From positions 806,001 to 870,000 of the forward strand of contig JAHLMK010000006.1 in the NCBI GenBank assembly GCA_019915135.1: a DNA stretch of 64,000 bases, in the 5' to 3' direction. Positions 44,255 through 55,312 of the stretch are shown here, one piece after another. The stretch comes from Strobilurus pachycystidiatus. Lineage: Eukaryota; Basidiomycota; Agaricomycetes; Agaricales; Physalacriaceae. Both the position numbers and the translations under genes were made by a program. The notes beneath the pieces were generated by a model. It was not told the DNA's origin, made no database searches, and saw nothing but the letters and a program-made list of their open reading frames with translations. Within the stretch, counting starts at the first letter, position 1, and every line of letters starts with the position of its first letter.

Positions 44255-44960
44255 CGAGGCGGGGGATGGAGAAACAAGCGAAGCTGTTTGGAAGCCGTAA
44301 GGCCAGTGTTAGGGCTGTGACACTGACCTCTTCAATTGACTACCGTCAACATCACACGTGCATGGGAGGTGCCATCGTACAGCTTCATTATCTCACGCCA
44401 TAGACGACTAGCTAAAGAAGGCGGAGCGGTCAAGCACAGCATCAAGCTTCTGGGTGAGCGTAGATAGGTACGGTAGATAGGTCGAAGATTCGTGGTCGTG
44501 TGATGAACTACTAGTGTTGATGAACCAGCCGGATTTTCAGATTGTTTTTCCTTCATTCCCATAGTTCCTTCGACAGACATTGGGCAGGTTCAGATTCGTC
44601 GCCTCTAAGATGCGCAATAGCGATGACCACTGTCACGACCCTCCCGTCTTGGCCATCAAGTTCAGACAGTCCGCACAATCCCGAGGGAGGCCTTTCACCG
44701 TTTCGACAGCCGATCTGGCGCGACTGATTCGACGGAGTTGATGGATATCGACGTTTTTGACAGCCAGCACACGTCCTAGTGTTATTGAGGAGATTTCGTT
44801 CGTTGAGGGGAGGCGCCGTAGGATAGATGTTCGACGTCAAGAGGCCATTTACGATTCGGGTATAATACATGTCATTAGCATAACGAGAGCAAAACAAGCA
44901 ATACAGCAGAGCGGAGGATCCATCTATCATTCAAATTCGAGACACGAGTCAGTCTAGCAG
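44255..44960. other. intergenic region, possible extra 5' exon
   Basis: A minus-strand frame at 44332-44580 (TTTNLRPIYRTYLRSPRS..) has some coding character and could be an upstream exon of the HeLo-like gene, but no clean splice was found. Otherwise nothing is recognised. Confidence 0.4.
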
Positions 44961-46097
44961 TCAAGCAAGTCGCATCTTCTTCGCAGTCCTTTCATCTCCA
45001 GCACAGTCAGAGTCACGGCGATAATCATCCAGCAGATCTACACCGTCCGCAAAGTCGGTCGGGAACTGGTCCAAATGTCGTCGTCCGAGGTCTTCCAACA
45101 TCTCCTCGTGCTCTTGCATTTCTTTGAGAAAGTCCGGGGCAGAGAGTTGGCGAGCGAAGAAGGAGCTGACAATCCCTTGGAATTTGATCCTGTTAGCGCT
45201 GATGTGGAGGAACTCGTCGAGACGAGTCCTGCGGATTTCGCGGAGCTCGACTTCGACGTTTGCTTTAGCAGCTAAGTAGTAGGGCGGGATGCGTTAGTGC
45301 GGAAACGAAAGAGACAAGTGGAGTTGGCCGCACAAACGAGGGTATCAATGACGTTTTCCTTCTCCTGAATATCGCGTTGACTTTGCTGTAGATTGCGGCT
45401 CATGTCTTGCAATTCGCGTTCCTTTTCCTGTAACGCGTGTTTCTTCTCCTGTAGCGCTTGGTCCTTCTCACGCTTGAGAGAGCGTACTTGATTCTCCAGA
45501 CGTTGTATGTTGTCCTGCGAAGGCGGTAGAGGAAGAGCCTGGAGAGATCGGTCGATGACGGGCTTCTGCTCTTCGACGGAGTCAGAGGCAAGGCAAGATT
45601 GAGAGCTTTGAGGAGGAGAAGTGGGCGGAGGGCTGGGAAGGCGGGGCAGTGGCAAGAGAGGGCGAGAAGGGGGATTGGCCGTTGAAGGAGTGATGGTGGT
45701 CTTCCACACAAGCTAGAGAGACAGTCAGAAGGCGTCGGCAGGAGAGTGTCGATACCAACTGGGCTCCCGGTGACCATTCTCGGCTTCGGGACGAAAATGG
45801 GGCGGCTCGTCGTTGCCATGGAGGGCGCAGCCGACTGTTGTCCCGCCGAGCTCGTACTTCGCTGCTCCTTCCACGTCCGCCACTCCTGCATCCTCGAGCA
45901 GTCCCGTTTGAGCTCTTTGCACTGAACACACGCTATGGCGCGTGCCTGCTTTCGGCAGCCCATTCCATCGATTCCGCACGAGGCGCACCGCTGCAAATTG
46001 TGAATATATGCGCATAAGAAAAAAACGAAATACGTGCCTTATCGACATTCTCGCGCATCCACTGCATTTTGAGGTCGATTTCGGTCTTGGTGAGCAT
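44961..46097 (-). CDS. Zn2Cys6-spaced coiled-coil protein, paralogue 1
   Basis: MLTKTEIDLKMQWMRENVDK starts at 46097. After an intron the next exon has CASCGIDGMGC and, eight residues on, CVQCKELKRDC: C-x2-C-x6-C-x8-C-x2-C-x6-C, the spacing of the fungal Zn2Cys6 binuclear cluster, although the first half lacks the usual basic residues. A Ser/Pro-rich linker follows, then a coiled coil (LENQVRSLKREKDQALQEKK..DIQEKENVIDTLV). The final exon gives LDEFLHISANRIKFQGIVSS, SAPDFLKEMQEHEEMLEDLG and a basic end AKKMRLA. The layout (zinc cluster followed by a dimerising coil) suits a DNA-binding regulator; this is an inference. The paralogue lies at 55313-56487 on the other strand. Confidence 0.72.
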
Positions 46098-46627
46098 TGT
46101 TGACTGGGATGATGGCAGCGGAAGCCAAGAGCAACGCGTGACCAGCCGTGACAACACGCGATCGTGCGTACTTCGTGCGTCTTCGCAAATCGAACTGCAG
46201 GCCAATGTTCGACAGAATTGACGCGTCTTTCTTCGCGTTGATTCATAGTACTCATGGGGGTACACTCACTGCTGCTACAAACGTTTGAATTCATCCCTCG
46301 GTAACTCAAACAAAGGACGAGTCGCAACTCGAAGGACGCGGCATTGGCATCAGCAAACCCTTTTCTTCCCCAGGTGCTTCCGCCGTCTGTCTGCTCATCA
46401 TTGCATATCTAGTCGACTACTCGCCTAGCGAATTTACTCTCCCAAGCAGCCGGGGAGAGTCGTCAACACAACTTCAGTTGAACATGTGTCAACGAGGCTT
46501 GAGAATGGCCACCGAAACACCGTGACAGAAGGATCGACAGCAGTAAAATGATTGCACACCGGCGAACAGAGAATTATACAGATATACAGTGTACTACGAG
46601 ATGCAAAGAAACGACAGTCCAGAACCA
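46098..46627. other. intergenic region, nothing recognised
   Basis: Between the start of the Zn2Cys6-spaced gene and the 3' end of the large low-complexity gene. It should hold the promoter of the former. No further gene is supported. Confidence 0.5.
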
Positions 46628-49600
46628 CTACTCTTCTACAGCCGAAGGCTTATCTCTACCTCGAATCCAAACCTTGTTTCTATGCCGTGGCTTGACCGGA
46701 CCAGGACGCGCCTGTCCGTGCTGATAATCATTTGGATGATGCTTCCTGCGATGACGTCCATTTCCATTTCCATCTTTGTGTGCTCCTCCTGGCATCTCGA
46801 GGTATGTACCACGCCGCGGCATCTTATTGTGATTCAGATGCCCCCTTCCCCTAGGGGAATTGTTGCTGTTGTCTAAAGCCGTAGCATCAGACTCTCCAAC
46901 GGAGTGTCCCATCGACTTGATGAACGTCTTCCTCCTCGCCCCGATCCTATCCACCAATTTCACCTCCTTTTTCGCTGGCGCCGGCATAAATTCGACATCA
47001 CCGAAGAGGGCGGACGATAGAGGTGGGGAGGCTAGTTCTTCTGGTACATCTTCTGAAGATGGAAGGAGGCGGAAGGCATCTCCATAGAACGGAATCGCGT
47101 ACGAATCGCTCTCAGACTCAAGCGGTAAGTCCACATGTCGAGACTGAGGCGCCAGTGTCAACGGCTCATTTTCTGGGGAGGGATAGACGCCGTAGGATGG
47201 GCTGTCGGGCCGATAGAGCGCCTCGACTGCAGCTGGAATGATGAGTCGAGGTCCCCTGACCGAAGTGCCCTCATCATGGGCATCAGAGGAAGACGACGGT
47301 TTGGGAGTGGGAGGGCGTTCTGATACGTCCTTGTCTTCAGCAGACTCGACGCGCTGGGGCGCCGAAGAGCTACCAAACGCGCTTCGCGGCATCACAATAG
47401 GGAACGCAGTTGTCCCTCCCAAATCGGAGGTCGGCTGGGACACTTGGAGCCCTGATTCTGCTGTGGAAGTCGTCGTCGGCGTGGATGAAGTAGCAGCAGC
47501 ACTATTCAAAGACGCTTGATCAGAACGTGAAGTCTGCGGAATGGGCGTTGCTGGTTTCGGTACTTCTTCTGCTGAGGTCGAAGACTTCGAGTAGGTATCT
47601 GTCTGTGCCTGGGTCTGCATAGAAGTACTAGGCATCGTTGCAGCAGTCCGCTGATCTTGGCTGGCGTGTTCATTGACAAAGTTCGATGATGTCTGACTCG
47701 ACCAGAATGTACTGGGAAATGCGGAGGTAGACGAGGAAGCGACTGGGATGAAAGTGGATGGAGCCGCTTCATTCGAGGCTGACGACGTCGGCCAAGGATT
47801 AGTTTGAGCATAAGCCCCGAAACCTGGTATCGGTGAGTCCTTCGCTGAAGTCGAGGAACTCGAAGGTGCGTCAGGCTGTACCTGCGAGAAAGCGCCGGCC
47901 GTATCTGCGGAGAACGCTGGAGTTGGCGCGACCGACTGCTGGGGTTGACTAGCCTGTCCATTGACTGCGTTCGAAGCTGACGGCCACGGATTTGTGTGAG
48001 CATACGCTCCAAACCCGGATTTCGGCGCCGCCTCGCTCGAGCTCGCGACAGCGGTTGACCTAAATGCGGGAGCAGAAGAGCTGGGGAATGCAGGGGTAGA
48101 CGAGGAATTCGCCGATTGGACCGTGGATGATGATGCTGACGGCCACGGATTGGTCTGAGCATAAGCTCCAAACCCAGACTTTGGAGCCGAAGTCGGCGTA
48201 GACGAGAAAGAGCTGGGAAATGCAGGGGTAGACGAGAGAGTCGCCGGCTGTATGGTGGATGGAGATGCTGACGACCACGGATTGACCTGAGCATAAGCTC
48301 CAAACCCAGACTTTGAAGCCGAAGTCGGCGCGGACGAGAAAGTCGAGTCTGCCTGTGTTTGCATGAAGGCAGGTGCAGTCGGTTGTTGGGCATTCGCTTG
48401 ACTGGCAAGCCCACCAACAGAAGCAGAGGGCTTCGACCAGGAAGAAACCAGGTCCTCCTTGGGCGGCGTGGGTTGACCGGGTGTCTGCAAACCGTTCGTG
48501 GCCGACGAGGCTGAACCCCACGGATTGGTCTGCGCATACGCGCCAAACCCTGACTTTGATGCCAAGGTCGAGGCAGGTGCAGGCTGTTGTGCTTGACTAG
48601 CAAGCCCACCAACAGAAGCGGAGGGCTTCGACCAAAAAGCAAGCAAGTCCTCCTTCGACGGCGTGGATTGTACTGGTGTCTGCGAAACATTCGCAGTCGA
48701 CGATGCTGACACCCACGGATTGGTCTGCGCATAAGCGCCAGTCACAAACCCTGACTTCGATGCTGAGGTGAGTGCAGGTTGTTGTGTTTGACTAGCAAGC
48801 CCACCAACCGAAGCGGAGGGTATCGACCAAGAAGTGAGCAAGTCCGGCGCGGACTGGACGTGAGTCGACGGCCATGATGTCTGCTCGGTTTGGAAGCTGC
48901 CAAAGTTCACCGCCGCAGACTGCGTAACCCCACTCATCGGCAGCGTGCTGGAGATCGAGCTCCAAGGTGTGATGATCTTCACCTGGGCAGTATCCGCAAA
49001 GCTGATTCCCGCCCCGCCACGACCGGTGTTCTTCGTAGCAGTCTGACTCTCCCGGAGCTGGCTGTTCGCGGTCTCCAACTCGCGAATCTGCTCCTGGAGC
49101 TTGGCTACACCGGTACTAGTCGTCAAAAACTCCAGGCTTCGAACCTCGTGTTGTTTCTCCTCGAGGAAGGCCAGGAGCTGCAGAGAGGATCAGATCAAGA
49201 CGAGGGACGAAGTAACGACTCCATACCCGAATGTTTTCCCTCTCGATATTCTCGTATCGCTGCCGCTCCTCAACGATACGGTCATGATGGAAACACGACG
49301 CGTCTCGGAGTGCCTCATCTGTTTCAATGGCGCGTGCCTGCTTCAGATCGACCTGATGATTGGCCTGGTCGACAAGCTTCTTCATCTCCTCCACCTCGTC
49401 CTTCAGCGCCTCAATCTTGAGGTTACGGGAAGCGAGTGCACTATGCAGAGAGCGTTGTTTGTAGGAGGAAGATGGACCCAAGCATATGCGCTTGGCTGGG
49501 CGCTGGTCATCCGCAGGAGCTTGCGAGGCGGGACGCTTGACTGGACCAGGATTTGGTGGGGGAGTGACGGGTGGTGACGAGATCTCCGTTCGAAATCGCC

Positions 49601-50217
49601 TTCGCGCGTTCATTGCTGCTAGCATTGAAGAGGTGTTCTGTTGGATGTCGCGGAGATGAAGCGCTCTGAGCGTCATGCGTCCAAAAGCGGGCTCTGGAGA
49701 TTTAAGCTTCTTGATAGTGCGATTGTCGAGAGTAAGTCCTGCGTCGATTTGCTTGCGCTTCAAGTTGAGGGACGACGAAGTTGACGAGTGGAGATCCTCA
49801 GGAAGACCAGCGACGCGGAAGCGGGATGAGAGGGATGGTCTGAGCGAAGACTGGCTTTGCTTGGGCCCGGATGATAGAGAACTTGTGGAAGCTACGAGTG
49901 ATGATAGTGTTTCAGGCTGAGACGTGGCGTCAACGATACATCGAAGGTAAGACAAGATGGACAGACTTTAGTACGCGAACCTGCGGGAGCATCGAATGGC
50001 GTGTTATAGCGTTCCCTCTAGCGATGCATTAGAACGTAGCAACAGGACCCATCGAGTGCGCCCGTACCAGCTTGAAGTCTGGCTTCTGCTGTGCTTCGGC
50101 CTGATATCGTAGCCCGAAGAATGAGGTTCTGGTTGCCGATTTTGGTGGCGGCGGATGGTGGAAGCGCGGGCCCATTGGTGAAGGAGGCGGGAAGAGAGAC
50201 GGAAAAATGGAGGGCAT
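46628..50217 (-). CDS. large low-complexity protein with GFGAYAQTNPW repeats
   Basis: MPSIFPSLFPPPSPMGPRF starts at 50217; splicing GTACGG..CTCAG joins it to PETLSSLVASTSSLSSG. The N-terminal third has nuclear-localisation-like basic clusters (RTIKKLKSP, RPAKRICLG) and a coiled coil (LKIEALKDEVEEMKKL, then after an intron LLAFLEEKQHEVRSLEF). The long middle is Ser/Ala/Thr/Pro-rich and carries about six copies of KSGFGAYAQTNPWxSASS separated by 40-70 residues. The C-terminus is basic (RHRRKHHPNDYQHGQARPG). Total length is about 1100 residues. I do not recognise the family. The composition is reminiscent of FG-type or condensate-forming proteins, but the repeat is not a standard FG motif. A 408-codon antisense-phase frame here is a shadow. 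Confidence 0.72.
47785..48770 (-). repeat. coding repeats encoding GFGAYAQTNPW
   Basis: The block CGGATTGGTCTGCGCATA and close variants recur near 47800, 47990, 48150, 48280, 48520 and 48715 at irregular spacing. Between them, a second repeated word encodes SKPSASVGGLASQ three times (48390-48830). Copies differ at many synonymous sites, so the amino acids are being kept. Confidence 0.8.
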
Positions 50218-50984
50218 CTGTGTGGTAGAAGGGAGGAGTTGATGGATAAGAATCAAGCAAGAATGCATTATTTATGCACACCTTGTCCCGACAGAACAAC
50301 AAGAGGTGTTGTTCTCCGTCTGTTATTGTCTGCCTGCCCGTTCCTATGACTCCCACAGCTACGATCTCCAGGGTACTTTATCCCTTTCCACAGTAGAAAA
50401 GTGCTCTTCGCCATTGCTGTAGAGCTGCCTCGGGTTTGAGTCGATTCTGAGTCGGTTTTGATGATATTGGCCACGAGGGGAGGATACACGCGCCCTCGCT
50501 ATCGGCGCATCCTGGAAGCAAAGAGTCCGAGCCGTCGGAGTGGCTGCGGCTGGCGACTGTCGAGCATAGTCCAAACTTCCACTGGCATTCGAGACTGGAT
50601 GGCGGAAGGGGAAGCAAATTGCTCGCTGCACGGGCAAGCAATCGTCGCGTGTTATGCCGGTGCGGCACGACGGCAAATGCCACCTACCAAACTCGCCCTC
50701 TTCCTTGATTTGAGGCTCCCGGCTTTCTTTGAGCCACAACACGCTGAACTTTTCCCGCCTGTAATATTCACAGTCAAGTCTGACATTTCTCCTACTTCAT
50801 CATTCGAATAACAGCTGAACTTTTCTACCTAGTGCCATCCTCGACGTGCGCTCGTTGCAACTTCCGTGATGACCTTCCTCCTCAAATCCACACCATTCCC
50901 TCCCCGTTTGCCCATATTCTTGGAACAGCCGTAGCCTACAACCATGTGGACATTGTCACTGCGAACAGTATCAAATCCTTCATC
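50218..50984. other. region upstream of F-box gene 1
   Basis: From about 50760 the sequence matches that upstream of the second F-box gene (53040-53160), with words such as GTCAAGTCTGACATTTCT and an acceptor-like CTACCTAG at 50832. Coding similarity to the F-box family begins directly after this (CARCNFRDDLPPQIHTIPSP), so a short first exon may lie within this interval. I did not find its ATG. Confidence 0.5.
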
Positions 50985-52532
50985 ATGGATATTGACCGGC
51001 ACATCACCGACTCGAAGAGCGACATTCATCGCCTCAAAAAGGCGCTTCGCGTCGCGGAACAGGAACTGGATAAGATGGAAGCGTTCCGTGCTTGTCATCT
51101 GACGCTTAATCCGCCCATACACTCCCTTCCCGATGACATTCTTCTCATTATCTTCCAAATGCTTCTTGGCCTGGACTTGAGCTGCTACTATGATGTATTC
51201 GAAAGTTCAATGTCGGGACCTTGGCTGCTCGGAAAGGTCTGCAGACGCTGGCGGCATCTTTCGAGATCCTCCGGTTTGCTCTGGACCTCCTTCCATATTG
51301 GCTCAGTCGCCAGTCGGTGCGCCGTTCCAATCCTGACAGAGGTCTTTGCACGCGCGAGGCCAGTCAAGTTCCACGTGGACTTGTCAGATTCGGAACTTTC
51401 TCGAGACGTGCTCGATTTTATTCATGAGCGATCCAGTGCATGGAACCAGGCTGCCTTCGTGGGAGATCGGAAAGGGCTCCAGCTCTTCTTTGAGCGCACC
51501 CCGAAACACACCTTGAGCTCCTTGTCGGGTCTAGAGATCCAACTAGTGAAAAAGAATGACCTTCCATACGATTGGGATTCGGATTCGGATTCGGATGCAG
51601 TCGTTACCACGAGCGACGAGTTGTTCCGAACCATTCTGCCATACTTCCGAGACGCGCCCAACCTGCGCTCCTTGATTGCAGGGTCTGATATTGAACCATG
51701 GAATCAAGTAAACATTGCCGACATAGACTTCCCTTGGGCTCAAATCACTCATCTCGATTTGGGGTCCTTGGCTGTTGCTATTGGTCTACAGCTCCAGCTC
51801 TTGCAGACTTGCCAAAGTCTCGAGTCTTTTATCGCAGGGGGTATCAGCTCTTCATATCAATTCTTGCCCTCGTCAGCCTCCGTCATTACATGCCAACAAT
51901 TACGCTTTCTGAAACTGTCGCACCCCAATCTCCTTACAGTCGTCGACGGGCCTTTGAAAAGAATATCACTGACCCAGTTCACCTTGGACCTGGCCCGATT
52001 TCGGCTCAGATTCCCATCTGCTCACCGCGTTGAAGAAATGGAGTACACCGATGACGGTGTCTCTCTAAAGGCTGTCAATGTACAGATAGTCCTTTCACAG
52101 TTCAACTCAATCACGAAATTGACCGTGTTTTCGTTGAAGAGTCTGGACTTCATTGCCAGTCTCTGCGCTCAAATTCTGCCTAATTTGACATGGCTATCCT
52201 TGTATGTTCACGTTTCCCACTTTGCGATGAACGATATGGATTACAGAATTGTGGGACTCGTCAATTTGCGTTGGTACATTAGTGACGCTAGTGTCTCTCG
52301 TCTCCAACATGTCCGTATCCATCTATGGGCTAACAAGATGCCTTTGTCTGGCTATGTGCATTCGATTATCGACACCACGGTTGCATCACTATCCATATTC
52401 AAATCGGAGGGCTTGGATGTGTCTGTTGTACTTGAGGATTGCTGTACAATGGGTAAGTTGCCACTCGGTTTCTTCAAATCAGTTCCAGAGAACTCACATG
52501 ATCTCAAAGGGCCCGACATCAAATATATCTGA
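50985..52532 (+). CDS. F-box protein, tandem copy 1
   Basis: An SCF substrate-receptor-type protein. MDIDRHITDSKSDIHRLKKA is the first in-frame ATG, but coding similarity extends upstream to 50833, so the true start is probably in an earlier exon. A short coiled coil leads to the F-box (IHSLPDDILLIIFQMLLGL, then WLLGKVCRRWRHLSRSSGLLW). The remaining 400 residues are leucine-rich-repeat-like with many Leu/Asp/Ser, for example APNLRSLIAGSD, ITHLDLGSLAVAI and QLRFLKLSHPNLLTVVDGPL. One long exon. It is the partner of copy 2, which starts about 2.33 kb downstream. Targets are unknown. This type is greatly expanded in Agaricomycetes. Confidence 0.8.
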   Translation: MDIDRHITDSKSDIHRLKKALRVAEQELDKMEAFRACHLTLNPPIHSLPDDILLIIFQMLLGLDLSCYYDVFESSMSGPWLLGKVCRRWRHLSRSSGLLWTSFHIGSVASRCAVPILTEVFARARPVKFHVDLSDSELSRDVLDFIHERSSAWNQAAFVGDRKGLQLFFERTPKHTLSSLSGLEIQLVKKNDLPYDWDSDSDSDAVVTTSDELFRTILPYFRDAPNLRSLIAGSDIEPWNQVNIADIDFPWAQITHLDLGSLAVAIGLQLQLLQTCQSLESFIAGGISSSYQFLPSSASVITCQQLRFLKLSHPNLLTVVDGPLKRISLTQFTLDLARFRLRFPSAHRVEEMEYTDDGVSLKAVNVQIVLSQFNSITKLTVFSLKSLDFIASLCAQILPNLTWLSLYVHVSHFAMNDMDYRIVGLVNLRWYISDASVSRLQHVRIHLWANKMPLSGYVHSIIDTTVASLSIFKSEGLDVSVVLEDCCTMGKLPLGFFKSVPENSHDLKGPDIKYI

Positions 52533-53313
52533 TACGATGGCACTTTGTCGCTGGATTTACATGGTAATACAGTACATACTACATGTTTACTACGTGGACA
52601 GTTCCGGGAAAGGTTCAGTTAGAAATACTAGCCCGTATCAATCATATGATGCGTTGCAGTGCTGATTTGAAGGCAAGATCGTGTTGAAGCTGGGGCGGCA
52701 AATCCTACAGTCACTTCCTTACCGGCCGCCTTATACTCTGCGAAGTGTGATTCCGGCTTTCATTGCCAGTCTGAGGGCTGGATTGAGGTCCAAGGTTCAG
52801 AGGGACGCCGGTCAAGACCGTGTTCTTGCCAATGACTGTCGCCTTGCGACGTGCGGTCAGTGGCTGCTGCCAAGACTCCGTGAGTGTCCATGACGCTCAA
52901 GCTGTACGTCTAGGGCACTAGGCATACCCCAAATTCTCATACGAAACGAGACTGCCGCACGGGCCCCGGTGAGTGGCAAAGCACGTGGTCGCGTGGCATG
53001 CACGACAGGAATGCCACCGGCAAATCTTGGGCAAATCCGCCCTCTCCTGGCTTCCTTTCAACCACGACAAGCTGAACTTTCTTCGCGTGTAATTTTCTTA
53101 GTCAAGTCTGACATTTCTTCTACTTTATCATTCAAATAACAACTGAAACTTTTCTACATAGTGCCGTCCTCGGCGTGCGCTCGTTGCGGCTTCCGTGAGG
53201 GCCTTCCTCCTCAAATCCACACCATCCCCTCCCCGTTTTCCGATGTCCTCGGCACAACCATAGCCTACAGCAATGTGGACACTGTCACTGCGAACAGTAT
53301 CAAAGCCTTTGTT
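52533..53313. other. spacer between the two F-box genes
   Basis: Contains sequence shared with the 3' flank of copy 2 (GAAGGCAAGATCGTGTTGAAGCT near 52671 and near 55015) and the shared 5' leader near 53040-53160. No separate gene is supported. Confidence 0.55.
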
Positions 53314-54858
53314 ATGGATATCGACCGGCATATCATCGACTCAAAGAGCGACATTCATCGTCTGAAAGAGGCGCTTCGCGTCGCGGAAGAGGAATTGGAC
53401 AACCTGGAAGCGTTTCGTGCTGGCCATCTGGCGCTCAATCCCCCTATCCACTCCCTTCCCGATGACATCCTTCTCAGCATCTTCCGAATGCTTCTAGGCG
53501 GTGGCTACTATGATGTCTTTGAAACTTCGACGGCGGGACCTTGGCTGGTCGGAAAGGTGTGCAGACGCTGGCGGCATCTCTCGAGATCCTCCGGTTTGCT
53601 CTGGACCTCCTTCCGCATTGGTTCAGTCGTCAGTCGGCGCGCCGTTCCAACCCTGACAGACGTCTTTGCAAACGCGAGGCCAGTCAAGTTCGAGTTGGAC
53701 TTGTCAGAACCGGAACCTCCCCGTGAAGTGCTCGATTTTATCCATGAGCAATCTAGCGCATGGAACCAGGTCAGCTTCGTGGGAACTCGCGAAGCGCTAC
53801 AGCTCTTCTTTGGGCACACCTCGAAACACACCATGAGCTGCTTGTCGGTCTTAAGGATCCAAGTACAGCGTTCGGATGATTTCTCATACGATTGGGATTT
53901 GAATTCCGACTGGGATGCAGTCGTTACCACGACCGACGGTTTATTTCGAACCCTTCTCCCATACTTTCGAGACGCACCCAACCTACATTCTTTGAAAACA
54001 CAGTGGATTGATCATGATTGTGATTCATGGAATGAAGTAAACATTGCCGACATTGACTTCCCTTGGGCTCAGATTACTCATCTAGATCTGGGGTTTTCAA
54101 CTGTTGCTATCAATGTACAGTGCCAGCTCGTGCAGTCTTGCCATAATCTCAAGTCTGTTGTCGCGCATACGAGCTTCTCTCGTCAATCTTGGCCCTCTTC
54201 ATCCTCCGTCATCACATGCCCACATTTACGATTCCTAGAGCTCTCAGACCCCGATCTCCTCACAGTCGTCGACGGGCCTTTGACGAAAATATCAGTGACC
54301 CAAGAAACTATGGACCTGGCCAAGTTTTCGGCGTTACAGCGTCCCATTTTCCCGTCTGCTCATCGTGTGGAGGAAATGGAGTACCACGACGTTGGTTACA
54401 ACTGGGAACCTGCCAATGCACGGATCTTCCTTTCACAGTTCGGCTCAATCACGAAATTGACCGTGTTTTCGCCCGAGGATCAGTGCTTCATTGCCAGTCT
54501 CCGCGCAGAGATTCTGCCTAATTTGACATGGCTATCATTTTATCTTGACGTTTTTTACCTTGTGGTGCGCGATGTGCATTCCAGCATCCTGGAAGTTGTC
54601 AAGTCGCGCTGGCATGTTGGTGGCGCTAGTGTTTCGCGTCTACAACACGTCCATATCCGACTCTCGGCTTTGACTCCTTGGCTCGACTCCTCGGACCTAG
54701 AAGATGCTCGTTCGAACATTGACACCATGGTTGCATTACTGTCCACGTTCAAATTGGAGGGCTTGGATGTGTCTGTTGTACAACAGTCTGAGACGGGTAA
54801 GTTGCGACTAGGATTCTTCGTTCTCACTCCCAGAAGACTGACATCTCAAAGGTCCTGA
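53314..54858 (+). CDS. F-box protein, tandem copy 2
   Basis: Paralogue of copy 1, about 70-75 percent identical by eye. It has the same upstream extension (CARCGFREGLPPQIHTIPSP from 53162), F-box (IHSLPDDILLSIFRMLLGG) and WRHLSRSSGLLWTSF motif. It differs by small indels, for example a three-residue loss after the F-box and an insertion near SLKTQWIDHDCDSWNEV. The last residues use a different frame from copy 1 (LRLGFFVLTPRRLTS), so the C-terminal end or an intron there has changed. The frame is otherwise intact. Confidence 0.78.
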   Translation: MDIDRHIIDSKSDIHRLKEALRVAEEELDNLEAFRAGHLALNPPIHSLPDDILLSIFRMLLGGGYYDVFETSTAGPWLVGKVCRRWRHLSRSSGLLWTSFRIGSVVSRRAVPTLTDVFANARPVKFELDLSEPEPPREVLDFIHEQSSAWNQVSFVGTREALQLFFGHTSKHTMSCLSVLRIQVQRSDDFSYDWDLNSDWDAVVTTTDGLFRTLLPYFRDAPNLHSLKTQWIDHDCDSWNEVNIADIDFPWAQITHLDLGFSTVAINVQCQLVQSCHNLKSVVAHTSFSRQSWPSSSSVITCPHLRFLELSDPDLLTVVDGPLTKISVTQETMDLAKFSALQRPIFPSAHRVEEMEYHDVGYNWEPANARIFLSQFGSITKLTVFSPEDQCFIASLRAEILPNLTWLSFYLDVFYLVVRDVHSSILEVVKSRWHVGGASVSRLQHVHIRLSALTPWLDSSDLEDARSNIDTMVALLSTFKLEGLDVSVVQQSETGKLRLGFFVLTPRRLTSQRS

Positions 54859-55312
54859 CATTGTATGTCTATGATACGATGGCGCTTTATCGTTAGGTTT
54901 TACCTAACAGTGCAGTACCTACCACGACGTTCACTATGTGAACAGCTCCGTGATTTGTTTTTCATCTTTACCATCTACTTATTCCGTATCAATCTAATGT
55001 GTTACACTGCTGAAGGCAAGATCGTGTTGAAGCTAGGGCGGGAAATAGTACAGTCACTCCGCCGTCAGAAGACTGGTCAAGACCGTCTAAGCTCTTTTTG
55101 TGAATGAACGTCACCCAACGACGCACAGTCGTAAAAGTGGCTACTGCATGGTGCCAATGACCGTGACTCTGTTTATGTTCATGGCGCCCAGGTTGCACGT
55201 CCAGGGCACTGGTCTATACTAATAGCCTGAGTCTTCATACGAAAACGACTTGCCAAAATCGGAGTCGATCGCGATCACCTCTTCGTTTCTTTCCCTCTTG
55301 CCGTCATCTGCG
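54859..55312. other. intergenic region, F-box 3' flank and zinc-cluster promoter
   Basis: Holds the downstream word also found after F-box copy 1, and then the leader of the next gene. Nothing else is recognised. Confidence 0.5.

Noticed and set aside
45400..45996. Alternative frame in the linker of the first zinc-cluster gene
   Set aside because: The upstream half contains the real cysteine exon, but past the linker it reads out of phase with the coiled coil; an intron explains the change of frame.
47506..48732. A 408-codon Arg/Leu-rich frame
   Set aside because: Out of phase with the repeat protein on the same strand; its composition reflects the Ser/Pro/Ala codons of the real frame.
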